This document shows, in pieces, positions 17,106 to 26,403 of a stretch of DNA of 64,000 nucleotides. The notes below the pieces were generated by a model that saw only the letters and a program-made list of their open reading frames with translations, had not been told where the DNA came from and made no database searches. Positions within the stretch are counted from its first letter, which is position 1; the number at the start of each line of letters is the position of its first letter. A program made the translations under genes and the position numbers. Source of the stretch: Sphingomonas gellani (GTDB taxonomy: Bacteria > Pseudomonadota > Alphaproteobacteria > Sphingomonadales > Sphingomonadaceae); NCBI RefSeq assembly GCF_900110035.1, contig NZ_FOCF01000008.1:124001-188000 (forward strand). Reading direction: 5' to 3'.

Positions 17106-20100
17106 ATGACCTATGCGGAGCTTCAGGTTTCCACCCATTTCTGCTTCCTGCGCGGCGTGTCGTCCTGCGAGGAGCTGTTCGCGACGGCATCGACCATGGG
17201 CATGCCGGCGCTGGGCGTCACCGACCGCAACTCGGTCGCCGGCATCGTTCGCGCGATGGTGGCGGCGCAAGAAGCCTCCGAACAGGGCCATCCCGTCCGC
17301 CTGGTCACCGGCTGCCGGCTCGACCTGGTCACCGGCGCGTCGCTGCTGGTCTGGCCGGAGGATCTGGCCGCGTGGAGCTGTCTTACGCGGCTGTTGACCA
17401 TCGGCAAGGCGCGGGCACGTCCGCAGCATGGCGAAAAAGGGCGGTGCTTCCTGCACTGGGAGGATGTGGCCGACCATGCCGGCGGACTCGTCGCCGCGCT
17501 GGTGCCGGGCGTGGACGGCGCGGAGGCGGGCGAGTTGCGCTGGATGGCCGACCTGTTCGGGCAGGGGTCCGGCGATGCGCGGGGGTATATCTGCCTGACG
17601 CAAAGGCGCCGGCCCGACGACGCGCGCCTGTTGCATGAGGCGGTGGTGGCCGCCGATCGTTACGGCCTGACCCCGCTTGTGACCGGCGACGTGCTGTACC
17701 ACCATCCCGATCGCCGCCTGTTGCAGGATGTCGTCACCGCGATCCGGGAAAAGAGTACGGTGGACGACCTGGGCCTGCGGCGAGAGCGTTCGGCCGACCG
17801 GTGCCTGCACACGCCGGCCGAGATGGCGCGCCGCTTTGCCCGCTTTCCGCAAGCGCTGGCGGCGGTGGAGGGGGTGGTGGAACGCTGCACATTCTCGCCG
17901 CGCGATCTTCGCGACCAGTATCTGTATCCCGAGGAAGCGGTGATGGCGGGCCACACGCCGCAACAGGCGCTGGAAAAGCTGGCCGTCCGCGCACTCGAAC
18001 AGCGTTTCGACGGCGAGCCGCCGCGCGCGTATTGCGACCTGCTGGCCAAGGAACTGGGGCTGGTCGCCAAGCTGAACTACGCGGCGTATTTTCTGACCGT
18101 CCATTCGATCGTCGAGTTCGCGCGCAGCCAGGAGATATTGTGCCAGGGGCGGGGTTCCGCCGCGAACTCCGTCATCTGTTTCGTGCTGGGCATCACCTCC
18201 ATCGACCCGGTGGTTCACCAGCTGCTGTTCGAGCGCTTTCTGTCGGAGAACCGCGCCGAGCCGCCCGATATCGACATCGATTTCGAGCATGAGCGCCGCG
18301 AGGAGGTGATCCAGTGGATCTACGAAACCTATGGCCATGAACATGCCGCGCTGACCGCGGTCGTCAGCCGCTTTCGCGCGCGCGGCGCGGTGCGGGAGGT
18401 GGGAAAGGCGCTGGGCCTGCCGGAGGACATGACTGCGGCGCTGGCCGGACAGGTGTGGGGCTGGTCGGAGGAAGGTGTCGCGGACCGGCACGTCGACGCG
18501 CTGAACCTGGATCGCGGCGATCCGCGGCTGGCGCTGACGCTGGAACTGGCGCGCGAGCTGATCGGCACGCCGCGCCACCTGTCGCAACATCCCGGCGGAT
18601 TCGTGCTGACCCGCGACTCGCTGGACCGGCTGGTGCCGATCGAACCCGCGGCGATGGAGAAGCGGCGGGTCGTGGAATGGGAAAAGGAGGACATCGAGGA
18701 GGTCGGCATGATGAAGGTCGACATCCTCGGCCTGGGCATGCTGGGCTGCATGCGGCGGGCGTTCGACCTGCTCGCCCGGCACAAGGACATCCACCTGACG
18801 CTCGACCACAAGGCATTGCAGGTCGACGACCCGGCAACCTTTGCCATGATCCGGAAGGCCGACACGCTGGGCGTGTTCCAGATCGAAAGCCGGGCACAGA
18901 TGGCGATGCTGCCCCGGATGTTGCCGACCACCTTTTACGACATCGCCATCCAGGTCGCGATCGTGCGTCCCGGCCCGATCCAGGGCGACATGGTCCACCC
19001 GTATCTGAAGCGGCGCGAACAGAAACGCCGCAACCCGGACATCGCGTTCGATTACCCCAGCCCGGCGCTGAAGGCGGTGCTGGAAAAGACCTATGGCGTG
19101 CCCCTGTTCCAGGAACAGGCGATGAAGGTGGCAATCGAGGGGGCCGGCTTTACCCCCGCGCGCGCCGACGAACTGCGCAAGGCGATGGCGACGTTCAAAT
19201 ACACCCAGGGCGTCGGCCAGTTCAAAGAAGAGCTGATCGCGGGCATGGCGAAAAAGGGCATCGGCCCCGAATTCGCCGAACGGCTGGTCAAGCAGATCGA
19301 GGGGTTCGGCTCCTACGGCTTTCCGGAAAGTCATGCGGCGAGTTTCGCGAAGATCGCCTATGCGTCGAGCTGGATGAAGTGCCACCATCCCGACGTGTTC
19401 TGCTGCGCGCTGCTGAACGCGCAGCCCATGGGGTTCTACGCCCCGGCGCAGATCGTACGCGACGCGAACGATCACGGGGTGAAGATCAGGCCGGTGTGCG
19501 TCGTCGACAGCGGTTGGGACACGCAACTGGTGGATGGTGACTACGATCGGAGCGAGGGTGAGGAGGGCGATCGGGACGCAGGCGCGCGTGCCCGCCTGCC
19601 GCTCCGGCTGGGCCTGCGTATCGTGCACGGGGTCGCGGCACTGGATGCGGCGCGTATCATCGCCGCCCGCGACGCCGCACCGTTCCGGTCGGTCGAGGAT
19701 CTGTGGCGCAGGTCGGGCGTGCCGCTTTCCACGCTGGAGAAACTGGCCAAGGCCGATGCGTTCCACGCGCTGGGGCTGAACCGGCGACAGGCGCTGTGGG
19801 CGATCCGCGGGCTGGGTGAAAAGCCGCTGCCGCTGCTCGAAATGGCGGAACGGCACGAGGCGCCGGTCAGCCTCGTTCCCCTGACCGCGGGGCGCGAGGT
19901 GGTGGAGGATTATCGCGCTACGCAGCTGACGCTTCGCAAGCATCCGCTGTTTTTCCTGCGCGGCATGCTGACGCGACAGCGGGTGATCCCTTGCGCCGAT
20001 CTGCGCACCACGCGCGACGGCCGCCGGGTCGAGGTCGCCGGCATCATCCTGGTCCGGCAGAAACCCGGATCGGCGAAGGGTGTGCTGTTCATCACCGTGG

Positions 20101-20453
20101 AGGACGAAACCGGGGTGGCCAACATCATCCTGTGGCCCGACCGTTTCGAGGCGCAGCGCACGGTCGTGATGTCGTCGGCGATGATCAGCGTGACCGGCAT
20201 CGTCCAGCGCGAGGGGGAGGTGATCCACGTCATCGCGGACCGGATACACGACCGCACGACGATGCTGCGCGAGGTCGGCGACATCGACATGCCGCGCCTG
20301 ACCAGTCCCGGCGACGGTGCGACGCATGCCGGCTCTCTCGATCGTGGCGATCCCGGCTGGAAGGCGCGCATTCGCAGCGACTACCACCCGCCGTTCCGCA
20401 ACGGTTGCGATCCGGAGGACGTGATCCCGATCCGCAGCCACGACTTTCATTGA
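17106..20453 (+). CDS. dnaE2: Error-prone DNA polymerase III alpha subunit DnaE2
   Basis: DnaE2 (ImuC) is the catalytic translesion polymerase of the ImuA-ImuB-DnaE2 mutasome. The protein has 1115 residues. The N-terminal PHP domain opens YAELQVSTHFCFLRGVSSCEEL. The palm holds RGSAANSVICFVLGI and the catalytic aspartates in PPDIDIDFEHERREE. The fingers have HPGGFVLTRDSLDRLVPIEPA and ESHAASFAKIAYASSWMKCHHP. A tandem helix-hairpin-helix region and a C-terminal OB fold (VEVAGIILVRQKPGSAKG) follow. EPAAMEKRRVVEWEKEDIEEVGMMKVD-type motifs separate it from replicative DnaE1. It is the last gene of the SOS operon. Confidence 0.97.
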   Translation: MTYAELQVSTHFCFLRGVSSCEELFATASTMGMPALGVTDRNSVAGIVRAMVAAQEASEQGHPVRLVTGCRLDLVTGASLLVWPEDLAAWSCLTRLLTIGKARARPQHGEKGRCFLHWEDVADHAGGLVAALVPGVDGAEAGELRWMADLFGQGSGDARGYICLTQRRRPDDARLLHEAVVAADRYGLTPLVTGDVLYHHPDRRLLQDVVTAIREKSTVDDLGLRRERSADRCLHTPAEMARRFARFPQALAAVEGVVERCTFSPRDLRDQYLYPEEAVMAGHTPQQALEKLAVRALEQRFDGEPPRAYCDLLAKELGLVAKLNYAAYFLTVHSIVEFARSQEILCQGRGSAANSVICFVLGITSIDPVVHQLLFERFLSENRAEPPDIDIDFEHERREEVIQWIYETYGHEHAALTAVVSRFRARGAVREVGKALGLPEDMTAALAGQVWGWSEEGVADRHVDALNLDRGDPRLALTLELARELIGTPRHLSQHPGGFVLTRDSLDRLVPIEPAAMEKRRVVEWEKEDIEEVGMMKVDILGLGMLGCMRRAFDLLARHKDIHLTLDHKALQVDDPATFAMIRKADTLGVFQIESRAQMAMLPRMLPTTFYDIAIQVAIVRPGPIQGDMVHPYLKRREQKRRNPDIAFDYPSPALKAVLEKTYGVPLFQEQAMKVAIEGAGFTPARADELRKAMATFKYTQGVGQFKEELIAGMAKKGIGPEFAERLVKQIEGFGSYGFPESHAASFAKIAYASSWMKCHHPDVFCCALLNAQPMGFYAPAQIVRDANDHGVKIRPVCVVDSGWDTQLVDGDYDRSEGEEGDRDAGARARLPLRLGLRIVHGVAALDAARIIAARDAAPFRSVEDLWRRSGVPLSTLEKLAKADAFHALGLNRRQALWAIRGLGEKPLPLLEMAERHEAPVSLVPLTAGREVVEDYRATQLTLRKHPLFFLRGMLTRQRVIPCADLRTTRDGRRVEVAGIILVRQKPGSAKGVLFITVEDETGVANIILWPDRFEAQRTVVMSSAMISVTGIVQREGEVIHVIADRIHDRTTMLREVGDIDMPRLTSPGDGATHAGSLDRGDPGWKARIRSDYHPPFRNGCDPEDVIPIRSHDFH

Positions 20454-20596
20454 CGCGGCCGCGCGACGGGCTTGTGTGCAGGCGACCGGATGCGGATGAT
20501 CGCGGGCCGCCGCACCTTGCTTCGTGCTACGCCACCAGCATCGGGGCACGATTTTGACAGGCTTCGTCAGGGGCGGAAGAGCATGGGAGAGAACCG

Positions 20597-21685
20597 ATGA
20601 CGGGTGAACGGCCACGGCCTGGATGGCGGCACAGTATCCGCGCTTTGCTTTGCGCGCTGGCGACGGCCGCCGTCGCACCGCTCGCGCAGGCGCAGATGCG
20701 CGAAGTGCCGCCCGGCGCGCCGGAGACGCCCTATGTCGATCCCGACACGGCCTATCTGTTCGCGCACATGACCAAGGAACGCTACGGCATCCTGTATTAT
20801 TCGGTCAGCCGGGACGGGCTGCACTGGCAGCAGCTGAACGGCGGCAGGCCGGTGTCGGAGGATTATCATGGCCATGCATCGATCGCGCGCGGCGGTGACG
20901 GACGCTATTACCTAGTCGGCAACCGCAGCGACGACGATCCGCTGATCCGTTTCTGGGTATCGGACGACCTGGTGCGCTGGTCACCGTTCGGCACGTACAA
21001 GCCCGACCTGCGCAACATCCCCGACCTGCCGAACGCGATGCAGCGGATCGGTGCGCCCAAGCTGTTCTTCGACGCGGCGTCCCGCCGTTTCCTGCTCACC
21101 TGGCATACCGCGACCGTGCCCGGCGTTCCCGAGGACCCCGAACGCTATTGGGCCAGCCAGCGCACCCTGTACGTGCTGTCGCCCGATCTGAAGCGTTTCG
21201 CCGCCAAGCCGCGCCGCCTGTTCGACTGGGACATGGCGACGATCGACACCTTTGTCGTGCCCAACGACAGCGCGCCGGGATATTGCGCGATCATCAAGGA
21301 CGAGCGGTATCCGTCGTACAATTGGACGACCGGCAAAACCGTACGGATGAGCTGCGGGCCGACGCTGACGGGCCCCTTTCCATTGCCCGGACCGTCGCTC
21401 AGCCCCAATTTCCGGGAGGCACCGACCCTGATCCGGGCGCCCGGCAATCGCGACTGGCTGCTTTATTACGAGCAATATGCCGGCACCAGCTATGGTCTGT
21501 CCAAGGCGCCGCGCCTGGCGGGGCCATGGTATCAGGTGTCGGGCAATACGGGCGTCGCAGAATGGGATCGCTACACGATGCCGGCGGGCCTGCGTCACGG
21601 ATCGATGATCGCCATCGACCGGCGGCAGTATGACGCGCTGCTCGCGGCATTCCCACCCGCTGCCAATGGCCCGGCGGGGCAGTAG
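20597..21685 (+). CDS. Secreted GH43-like five-bladed beta-propeller protein
   Basis: A 362-residue protein with a signal peptide (basic start, then LLCALATAAVAPLAQAQ). The mature part has propeller blades marked by repeated strand-turn motifs: ILYYSVSRDGLHWQQL, GDGRYYLVGNRS, RFWVSDDLVRWSPFG, PKLFFDAASRRFLLTWHT and NRDWLLYYEQYAGTSYGLSKA. This SxDxxxW blade pattern is typical of glycoside hydrolases of families 43/32 and relatives, which cut arabinan, xylan or fructan side chains in the periplasm or outside the cell. The exact family and catalytic acids are not certain. It lies 143 bp past dnaE2 with its own GGGAGAG ribosome-binding site. Confidence 0.72.
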   Translation: MTGERPRPGWRHSIRALLCALATAAVAPLAQAQMREVPPGAPETPYVDPDTAYLFAHMTKERYGILYYSVSRDGLHWQQLNGGRPVSEDYHGHASIARGGDGRYYLVGNRSDDDPLIRFWVSDDLVRWSPFGTYKPDLRNIPDLPNAMQRIGAPKLFFDAASRRFLLTWHTATVPGVPEDPERYWASQRTLYVLSPDLKRFAAKPRRLFDWDMATIDTFVVPNDSAPGYCAIIKDERYPSYNWTTGKTVRMSCGPTLTGPFPLPGPSLSPNFREAPTLIRAPGNRDWLLYYEQYAGTSYGLSKAPRLAGPWYQVSGNTGVAEWDRYTMPAGLRHGSMIAIDRRQYDALLAAFPPAANGPAGQ

Positions 21686-21947
21686 GCGGGTAGTGGGTGC
21701 CACGAACGGGGTGCGAGCTGCCTGGGCGTGGCTTGTGCTGCTCATGACAGGAGCCGGTGCGTTGCTGCCTCGGTGACGGGGAGGAAAGGACGCGCCGGGG
21801 TCGAACATGCGGCAGGTCGCACCGGCCTGTCCGTTGAAGCCGACGCATGTCGACCCCTGGCGAGACGGCAGTTTGTCGCCTTTCACAAATGCTTAAGCCT
21901 GTGTCGCCACTGAGTCGTTAAGCACTGGGTGGCATCCTGCCGCCTTT

Positions 21948-24329
21948 ATGCTGGCACGATTGCACATGATCCTGACCTGCATGCGTGACATGCACGACGC
22001 GCGGCTGGTGATGGCCGCGGGTCTGGTCTGTGCGATCGGCGTCTATGCCTCGTTCGCCATATCCACCCATGCGGTGCGGTCCGCGGGACGGGCCCGGCTG
22101 GTCTGGAACGTGGTCAGCATCGTCACCAGCGGGTGCACGGCATGGGCGACGCACTTCATCGTGCTGCTCGCCTTTCGTCCCGGCATGCCGGCCGCGTTCG
22201 ACCCCCTGCTGACCGTCGCATCGCTGCTGTGCGTGATCGGCGGCATCGCGATCGGCATGGTGCTGGCGATCGGCGGACGCGGGCTGGTGCGCCGCTTCCT
22301 CGCCGGACTGATCGTCGGCGGCGGAGTCGCCGGGCTGCATTATGTCGGACAGGCGGCCTATTTGGTCGAGGGGACGGTGCAGTGGGACCTGTGGCTGGTC
22401 GTTCCGTCGATCCTGGTCAGCCTGCCGATCTCCGGCCTGGCGCTGGTCGCGGCGGCGCATCCCGTGCGGCCTTTGCGGCGTCTGGCGGCGCCGCTGCTGC
22501 TGGTGTCGATCGCCGTGCTGCATGTCTGTGGTATGGCGGCGATGGAGCTGCACCGCGACCATGGCCGCATGCTGCCCGCCGATGCGGTATCGCCCGAAAC
22601 CATCACCCCCATCGTGGCCGGCGTCAGCCTGGCGCTGCTGGCGCTGGCGGTGATCGGCTGGTGGTTCGACCTGAGCGCCCGCGCCCGCAGCCGCCTTGAT
22701 CGCAGGCGGTTCCGGGCGCTGGCCGATGTCGCGCTGGAAGGACTGCTGATCTGTCGCGACGATGTGATCGCGACCGCAAATGCCAGCGTCGAGCGGTTGT
22801 CCGGCCATGCGCCGGGCACGCTGAGCGGCGCGTTCGTCAGCTCCCTGCTGCCGGGCCTGGATCTGTCGAGCCTGCCGGAGCGCGAGGAGCGGGAGGCCGA
22901 ACTGATCGGGGCGGAGGGTCAGCCGATCCCCGTCCGCATCCTGCGGTCGGAGGTGCCGATGGGATCCTGGTCCCAGACGGTGATCGCGGTGCGCGACCAG
23001 CGCGAACGGCTGCGCACCGAGGAAACGATGCGCACCCTGGCGTTCAGCGACCCATTGACCGGCTTGCCCAACCGCACCCGCTTCTTCGACCTGCTTGCCG
23101 TGCATGCCGCGTCGCGGCGGGAGCGGGATCAGGGTTTCGCGGTGTTCATGATCGACCTGGACCGGTTCAAGCCGGTCAACGACACGCTGGGTCATGCGGC
23201 CGGCGACCTGTTGCTGCGCATGGTCGCGGATCGCCTGCGCGCGCTGGCCCGCAACGACGACCTGATCGCCCGCCTGGGCGGCGACGAGTTCGCGATGCTG
23301 CAACTCGCGGCCGCGACGCCGGCGGCTGCGGCGGCATTGGCGGCGCGGCTGGTGGAGGGGATCGGCAACCGCCCCTTCATGCTGGACGGCCAGGCCGTCT
23401 ATGTCGGTGCCAGCATCGGTTATGCCTGCTCGCCCGAGGACGGCAACGATCCCGGCGAACTGCTGCGCGCCGCCGACGTGGCGCTGTATTCCGCCAAGGC
23501 GGAGGGCAAGGGAGCGGCCCGCCGGTACGCGGTGGCGCTGGACGAAAAGGCGCGCGAGCGGCGGGTGATCGAGGCTGGGCTGCGCCGCGCGCTGGCGGAA
23601 GGGGAGCTGGAGCTGCATTACCAGCCGCTGGTGGATGCGCGCACCGGCAAGATCACCTCTGCCGAGGCGCTCTTGCGCTGGCGACATCCGGAACGCGGCC
23701 TGATCCCGCCGGGCGACTTCATCGCGCTGGCGGAGGAGACGGGGCTGATCCAGCCGCTTGGCGCGTGGGTCTTGCGTACCGCATGCGCCGACGCCGCGCG
23801 CTGGCCCGACACGATCAACGTCGCGGTCAACCTGTCGCCGGCGCAGTTCCGGGAACAGACGCTGGCCCAGACCGTGGCGGAGGCGCTGTCCGCCGCCGGC
23901 CTGCCGCCCGAACGGCTGGAGCTGGAGATCACGGAAGGGGTGCTGCTGATGGACGAGCAGCAGACCATGGCGACGCTGACCCGGTTGCGCGCGTCCGGCG
24001 TCCGCATCTCCATGGACGATTTCGGCACCGGCTATTCCTCGCTCAGCTATCTGCGCCGCTTTCCCTTCGACAAGATCAAGATCGACCAGTCCTTCGTGCG
24101 GCAGGTGCCCGCCGATCCGGACAGCGTGGCGATCGTCCGGGCGATCATCACCATGGGCGCCTGCCTGGGCCTGACCACCACGGTGGAGGGCGTCGAAACC
24201 ACCGAGCAGTATGATTTCTGCGTCGCGGAAGGGTGCGACACGATCCAGGGCTTCCATGTCAGCCGCCCGATCCCGCTGGGTGCATTCCGCGCGCTCCTCT
24301 GCGAGCCGGTCTGCCAGCCGGCGGCCTGA
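21948..24329 (+). CDS. MHYT-PAS-GGDEF-EAL cyclic-di-GMP enzyme
   Basis: A 793-residue membrane protein for c-di-GMP turnover. The N-terminal MHYT sensor (about 1-240) has seven hydrophobic segments with the motif variants ATHFI, LHYVG and LHVCGM. A PAS-like region follows (about 260-350). The GGDEF domain is intact (RLGGDEFAML) with an RxxD inhibitory site five residues before it (RNDD). The EAL domain also keeps its metal and catalytic motifs: EALLRW, NLSPAQF, ELEITEG, DDFGTGYSSL, KIDQSFVR and EGVET. Both cyclase and phosphodiesterase activities are therefore possible. MHYT domains are proposed to sense diatomic gases through copper. Confidence 0.94.
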   Translation: MLARLHMILTCMRDMHDARLVMAAGLVCAIGVYASFAISTHAVRSAGRARLVWNVVSIVTSGCTAWATHFIVLLAFRPGMPAAFDPLLTVASLLCVIGGIAIGMVLAIGGRGLVRRFLAGLIVGGGVAGLHYVGQAAYLVEGTVQWDLWLVVPSILVSLPISGLALVAAAHPVRPLRRLAAPLLLVSIAVLHVCGMAAMELHRDHGRMLPADAVSPETITPIVAGVSLALLALAVIGWWFDLSARARSRLDRRRFRALADVALEGLLICRDDVIATANASVERLSGHAPGTLSGAFVSSLLPGLDLSSLPEREEREAELIGAEGQPIPVRILRSEVPMGSWSQTVIAVRDQRERLRTEETMRTLAFSDPLTGLPNRTRFFDLLAVHAASRRERDQGFAVFMIDLDRFKPVNDTLGHAAGDLLLRMVADRLRALARNDDLIARLGGDEFAMLQLAAATPAAAAALAARLVEGIGNRPFMLDGQAVYVGASIGYACSPEDGNDPGELLRAADVALYSAKAEGKGAARRYAVALDEKARERRVIEAGLRRALAEGELELHYQPLVDARTGKITSAEALLRWRHPERGLIPPGDFIALAEETGLIQPLGAWVLRTACADAARWPDTINVAVNLSPAQFREQTLAQTVAEALSAAGLPPERLELEITEGVLLMDEQQTMATLTRLRASGVRISMDDFGTGYSSLSYLRRFPFDKIKIDQSFVRQVPADPDSVAIVRAIITMGACLGLTTTVEGVETTEQYDFCVAEGCDTIQGFHVSRPIPLGAFRALLCEPVCQPAA

Positions 24330-24397
24330 TAGCCACAAAGCGCTTGGCGCTTGGCCGTGGCGTCTCCACATAGCGGGCAAGCAGCAGGAGTTCTCAC

Positions 24398-25309
24398 TTG
24401 GCCACCCTAGGCATGTCCCCCGCCGACAAGACCGCCGTGGAGGCGTTCCGCCGCGACGTCGTCGAACCGTCGATGACGAAGCTGGTGATCATCGATTTCT
24501 GGGCGGAATGGTGCGGGCCGTGCAAGGCACTGGGCCCCGTGCTGGAAAAGGTCGCCGCCGCCTATGCCGACAAGGGCGTGGTGCTGGCCAAGATCGACAC
24601 CGACAAGAACCAGTTCATCGCGTCCCAATTCCAGATCCGGTCCATCCCGACCGTATATGCGATGTTCGGCGGCCAGCTGGTCGCCGACCTGACCAGCGCA
24701 CGTACCGAATCGCAGCTGCGCACGACGCTGGACCAGCTGTTGAAGCAGCTGCCGATCCAGTCGGAGGCGGCGGATGCGGCGGCGGAGTTGGAGCCGCTGA
24801 TCGCGATGGGCGAGCAGGTGCTGGACGAGGGCGATGCCGAACGCGCCCTGTCGATCTTTGTGCAACTGGCGGAGATGGCGCCCGATCATCCCGCCGTCCT
24901 GTCGGGGCAGGCCCGCGCGCTGGTCGCGGCAGGAATGCACGACGAGGCGGAACAGGCGCTCGCAGCGTTGCCGGCGGAACTGGACAAGGACCCAGGCGTG
25001 CAGCGCGCCCGATCCGCCCTGGCGCTGGCGCGATCGGCGCAGCCGGTCGACGACCTGTCGGGCCTTGCCGCACGCGTCGCCGCGCAGCCGGACGATCATC
25101 AGGCCCGTTTCGAGCTCGCCAACGGACAGATGGCGGCGGGCGACCGCGATGGGGCGGCGGACAACCTGCTGGCGATCGTGGCGGCCGAGCGTGACTGGAA
25201 CGAGGGCGCGGCGCGGCAGCAGTTGCTGAAGCTGTTCGAGGTGGTTGGCGTCATGGACCCGTGGGTCGCTGCGCAGCGCCGGCGGCTGTCGGCCGTGCTG
25301 TTCGGATGA
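24398..25309 (+). CDS. Thioredoxin-TPR protein (CnoX/YbbN family)
   Basis: A 303-residue thioredoxin-fold protein with a TPR-like helical C-terminus, as in CnoX (YbbN), a chaperone-redoxin that guards proteins against oxidation with GroEL. The active site is WCGPC (Cys39, Cys42) in DFWAEWCGPCKALGP, and the cis-Pro lies in IRSIPTVYAMF. Unlike E. coli CnoX (SxxC), both cysteines are present, so it should be a true oxidoreductase. The start is TTG, supported by AGGAG seven bases upstream. Its TGA overlaps the next ATG (ATGA), forming a three-gene coupled operon. Confidence 0.9.
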   Translation: MATLGMSPADKTAVEAFRRDVVEPSMTKLVIIDFWAEWCGPCKALGPVLEKVAAAYADKGVVLAKIDTDKNQFIASQFQIRSIPTVYAMFGGQLVADLTSARTESQLRTTLDQLLKQLPIQSEAADAAAELEPLIAMGEQVLDEGDAERALSIFVQLAEMAPDHPAVLSGQARALVAAGMHDEAEQALAALPAELDKDPGVQRARSALALARSAQPVDDLSGLAARVAAQPDDHQARFELANGQMAAGDRDGAADNLLAIVAAERDWNEGAARQQLLKLFEVVGVMDPWVAAQRRRLSAVLFG

Positions 25310-25926
25310 CGAGCACCCGCCTGTCGGTGTTTCCCCTGCCCGGGGCGCTGCTGTTCCCCGGCCTGTTCCTGCCGCTGCATATCTTCGAGCCGCGTTACCG
25401 CGCTCTGGTGTCGGACGCGATGGCGCGTGACCGGCGCATCGGCATGATCCAGCCGCGCACCGGCGGCGGCGAGGCGGATCGGCCCGCCCTGTACGATGTC
25501 GGCTGTGTCGGGCGGATCGCGGAGGTCGAGGCGCTGGACGACGGCCGATATAATCTGGTGCTGGAGGGCGCGTCCCTGTTCCGCGTTCTTCGCGAACTGG
25601 ATGTGGCGACGCAGTTCCGCCAGGTCGAGGCGGAGCTGGTACCTGCGACGGAGGACGAGACGCTGCCGCTGGCGCACCGATCGGCGCTGGAACTCGAATC
25701 CCGCCGCTTTGCCGACGCGCATGGCTTTCAGGTCGATTGGGATGCGGTCGGCCGGCTCGACGATGAGAGCCTGGTCAACGGTATCGCGCAGATCGCGCCG
25801 TTCGACGTCGCGGCCAAGCAGGCGCTGTTGGAGGCGGCCGACCTTCAGACCCGCGCCGACCTGGCGATGCAGTTGATGCAGTTCTTCGGCCGCCATGACG
25901 GCGAGGAGCGGGTGACGCTGCAATGA
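25306..25926 (+). CDS. Lon N-terminal-domain (LON substrate-binding) protein
   Basis: A 206-residue stand-alone LON substrate-binding (PUA-like) domain protein without the ATPase or protease. The family signature is clear: [30 protein letters not shown] at the start, then RRIGMIQP and the [16 protein letters not shown] strand. The helical C-terminus ends [10 protein letters not shown]. Function is unproven; the domain recognises unfolded or specific substrates in Lon. Coupling through ATGA overlaps to a thioredoxin-TPR chaperone upstream and a Trm112-like protein downstream suggests a shared role in protein quality control, which is inference. Confidence 0.92.
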   Translation: MTSTRLSVFPLPGALLFPGLFLPLHIFEPRYRALVSDAMARDRRIGMIQPRTGGGEADRPALYDVGCVGRIAEVEALDDGRYNLVLEGASLFRVLRELDVATQFRQVEAELVPATEDETLPLAHRSALELESRRFADAHGFQVDWDAVGRLDDESLVNGIAQIAPFDVAAKQALLEAADLQTRADLAMQLMQFFGRHDGEERVTLQ

Positions 25927-26123
25927 GCCTGGACCCGTGGCTGCTGGAGCGGCTAGTCTGTCCTGTCACCCGTCAACGGCTGCGCTATGACGAAGTGGCC
26001 GGAGAACTGGTGTCGGATGCGGCGGGACTGGCTTACCCGATCCGGGACGGCGTGCCGGTCATGCTGGTGGAAGAGGCGAGACCCTTATCAGGGGGCGTCG
26101 CAGAACAGCGTTCCTTGGGATAG
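25923..26123 (+). CDS. Trm112 family small zinc-ribbon-like protein
   Basis: A 66-residue Trm112/YcaR-type protein; family members bind and activate methyltransferases in eukaryotes and are of unclear role in bacteria. It reads [18 protein letters not shown] and [18 protein letters not shown], the family core, with only the first Cys pair position (LVCP) kept. The usual end is near LVEEAR, but here the frame runs 11 codons further into a lower-GC segment before a TAG, which suggests that the original 3' end was changed. The start overlaps the upstream stop (ATGA). Confidence 0.9.
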   Translation: MSLDPWLLERLVCPVTRQRLRYDEVAGELVSDAAGLAYPIRDGVPVMLVEEARPLSGGVAEQRSLG

Positions 26124-26395
26124 AAGCCACGCCTGAAGGCTCCAAGGACTGGAATACATGTTAATTGGATGAGGTACACCCAGCGCAGGCTGTGAACCCT
26201 GATGGCGGCAAAACCCGTCGGCAAGGATGCAATCAAGGCGAGCCATATGGCTGTACCTATCCAGCTCCACGCGGGCTGTCTTGCAGCCAGACAGAAGACT
26301 GCGCCTAAGCTCCATTGGCGGTGTGTCGCATCGACGACACAGCCGCCCAACTGCGCAAGCGGCAGAGTGAAAAACCAACGGGCGCTGCGGATCAT
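26033..26395 (-). CDS. Possible small membrane protein in a low-GC pocket
   Basis: A 120-codon frame starting nine bases after the ubiquinone hydroxylase stop codon on the same strand. It has two likely membrane spans ([20 protein letters not shown] and [16 protein letters not shown]) and uses codons rare in the neighbours (TTA, AGA, ATA). GC is visibly lower than in the flanking genes. The last 30 codons run antisense into the Trm112 gene, which is unusual, so the true end or even the gene itself is uncertain. I do not recognise a family. Against it: no clear ribosome-binding site beyond GAGAG 13 bases upstream. Confidence 0.4.
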   Translation of the reverse strand: MIRSARWFFTLPLAQLGGCVVDATHRQWSLGAVFCLAARQPAWSWIGTAIWLALIASLPTGFAAIRVHSLRWVYLIQLTCIPVLGAFRRGFYPKERCSATPPDKGLASSTSMTGTPSRIG

Positions 26396-26403
26396 GCGAT
26401 TCG

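Noticed and set aside
16884-20678. A very long open frame (1264 codons) on the minus strand opposite imuB and dnaE2
   Set aside because: It is antisense to two clear genes over its whole length, has Arg/His/Gln-rich translation with no motif, and is explained by third-position GC bias in the genes on the plus strand.
21918-24380. An 820-codon open frame on the minus strand opposite the MHYT-GGDEF-EAL gene
   Set aside because: The plus strand holds all the expected catalytic motifs; the antisense translation is low-complexity Arg/His/Gln and has no recognisable domain.
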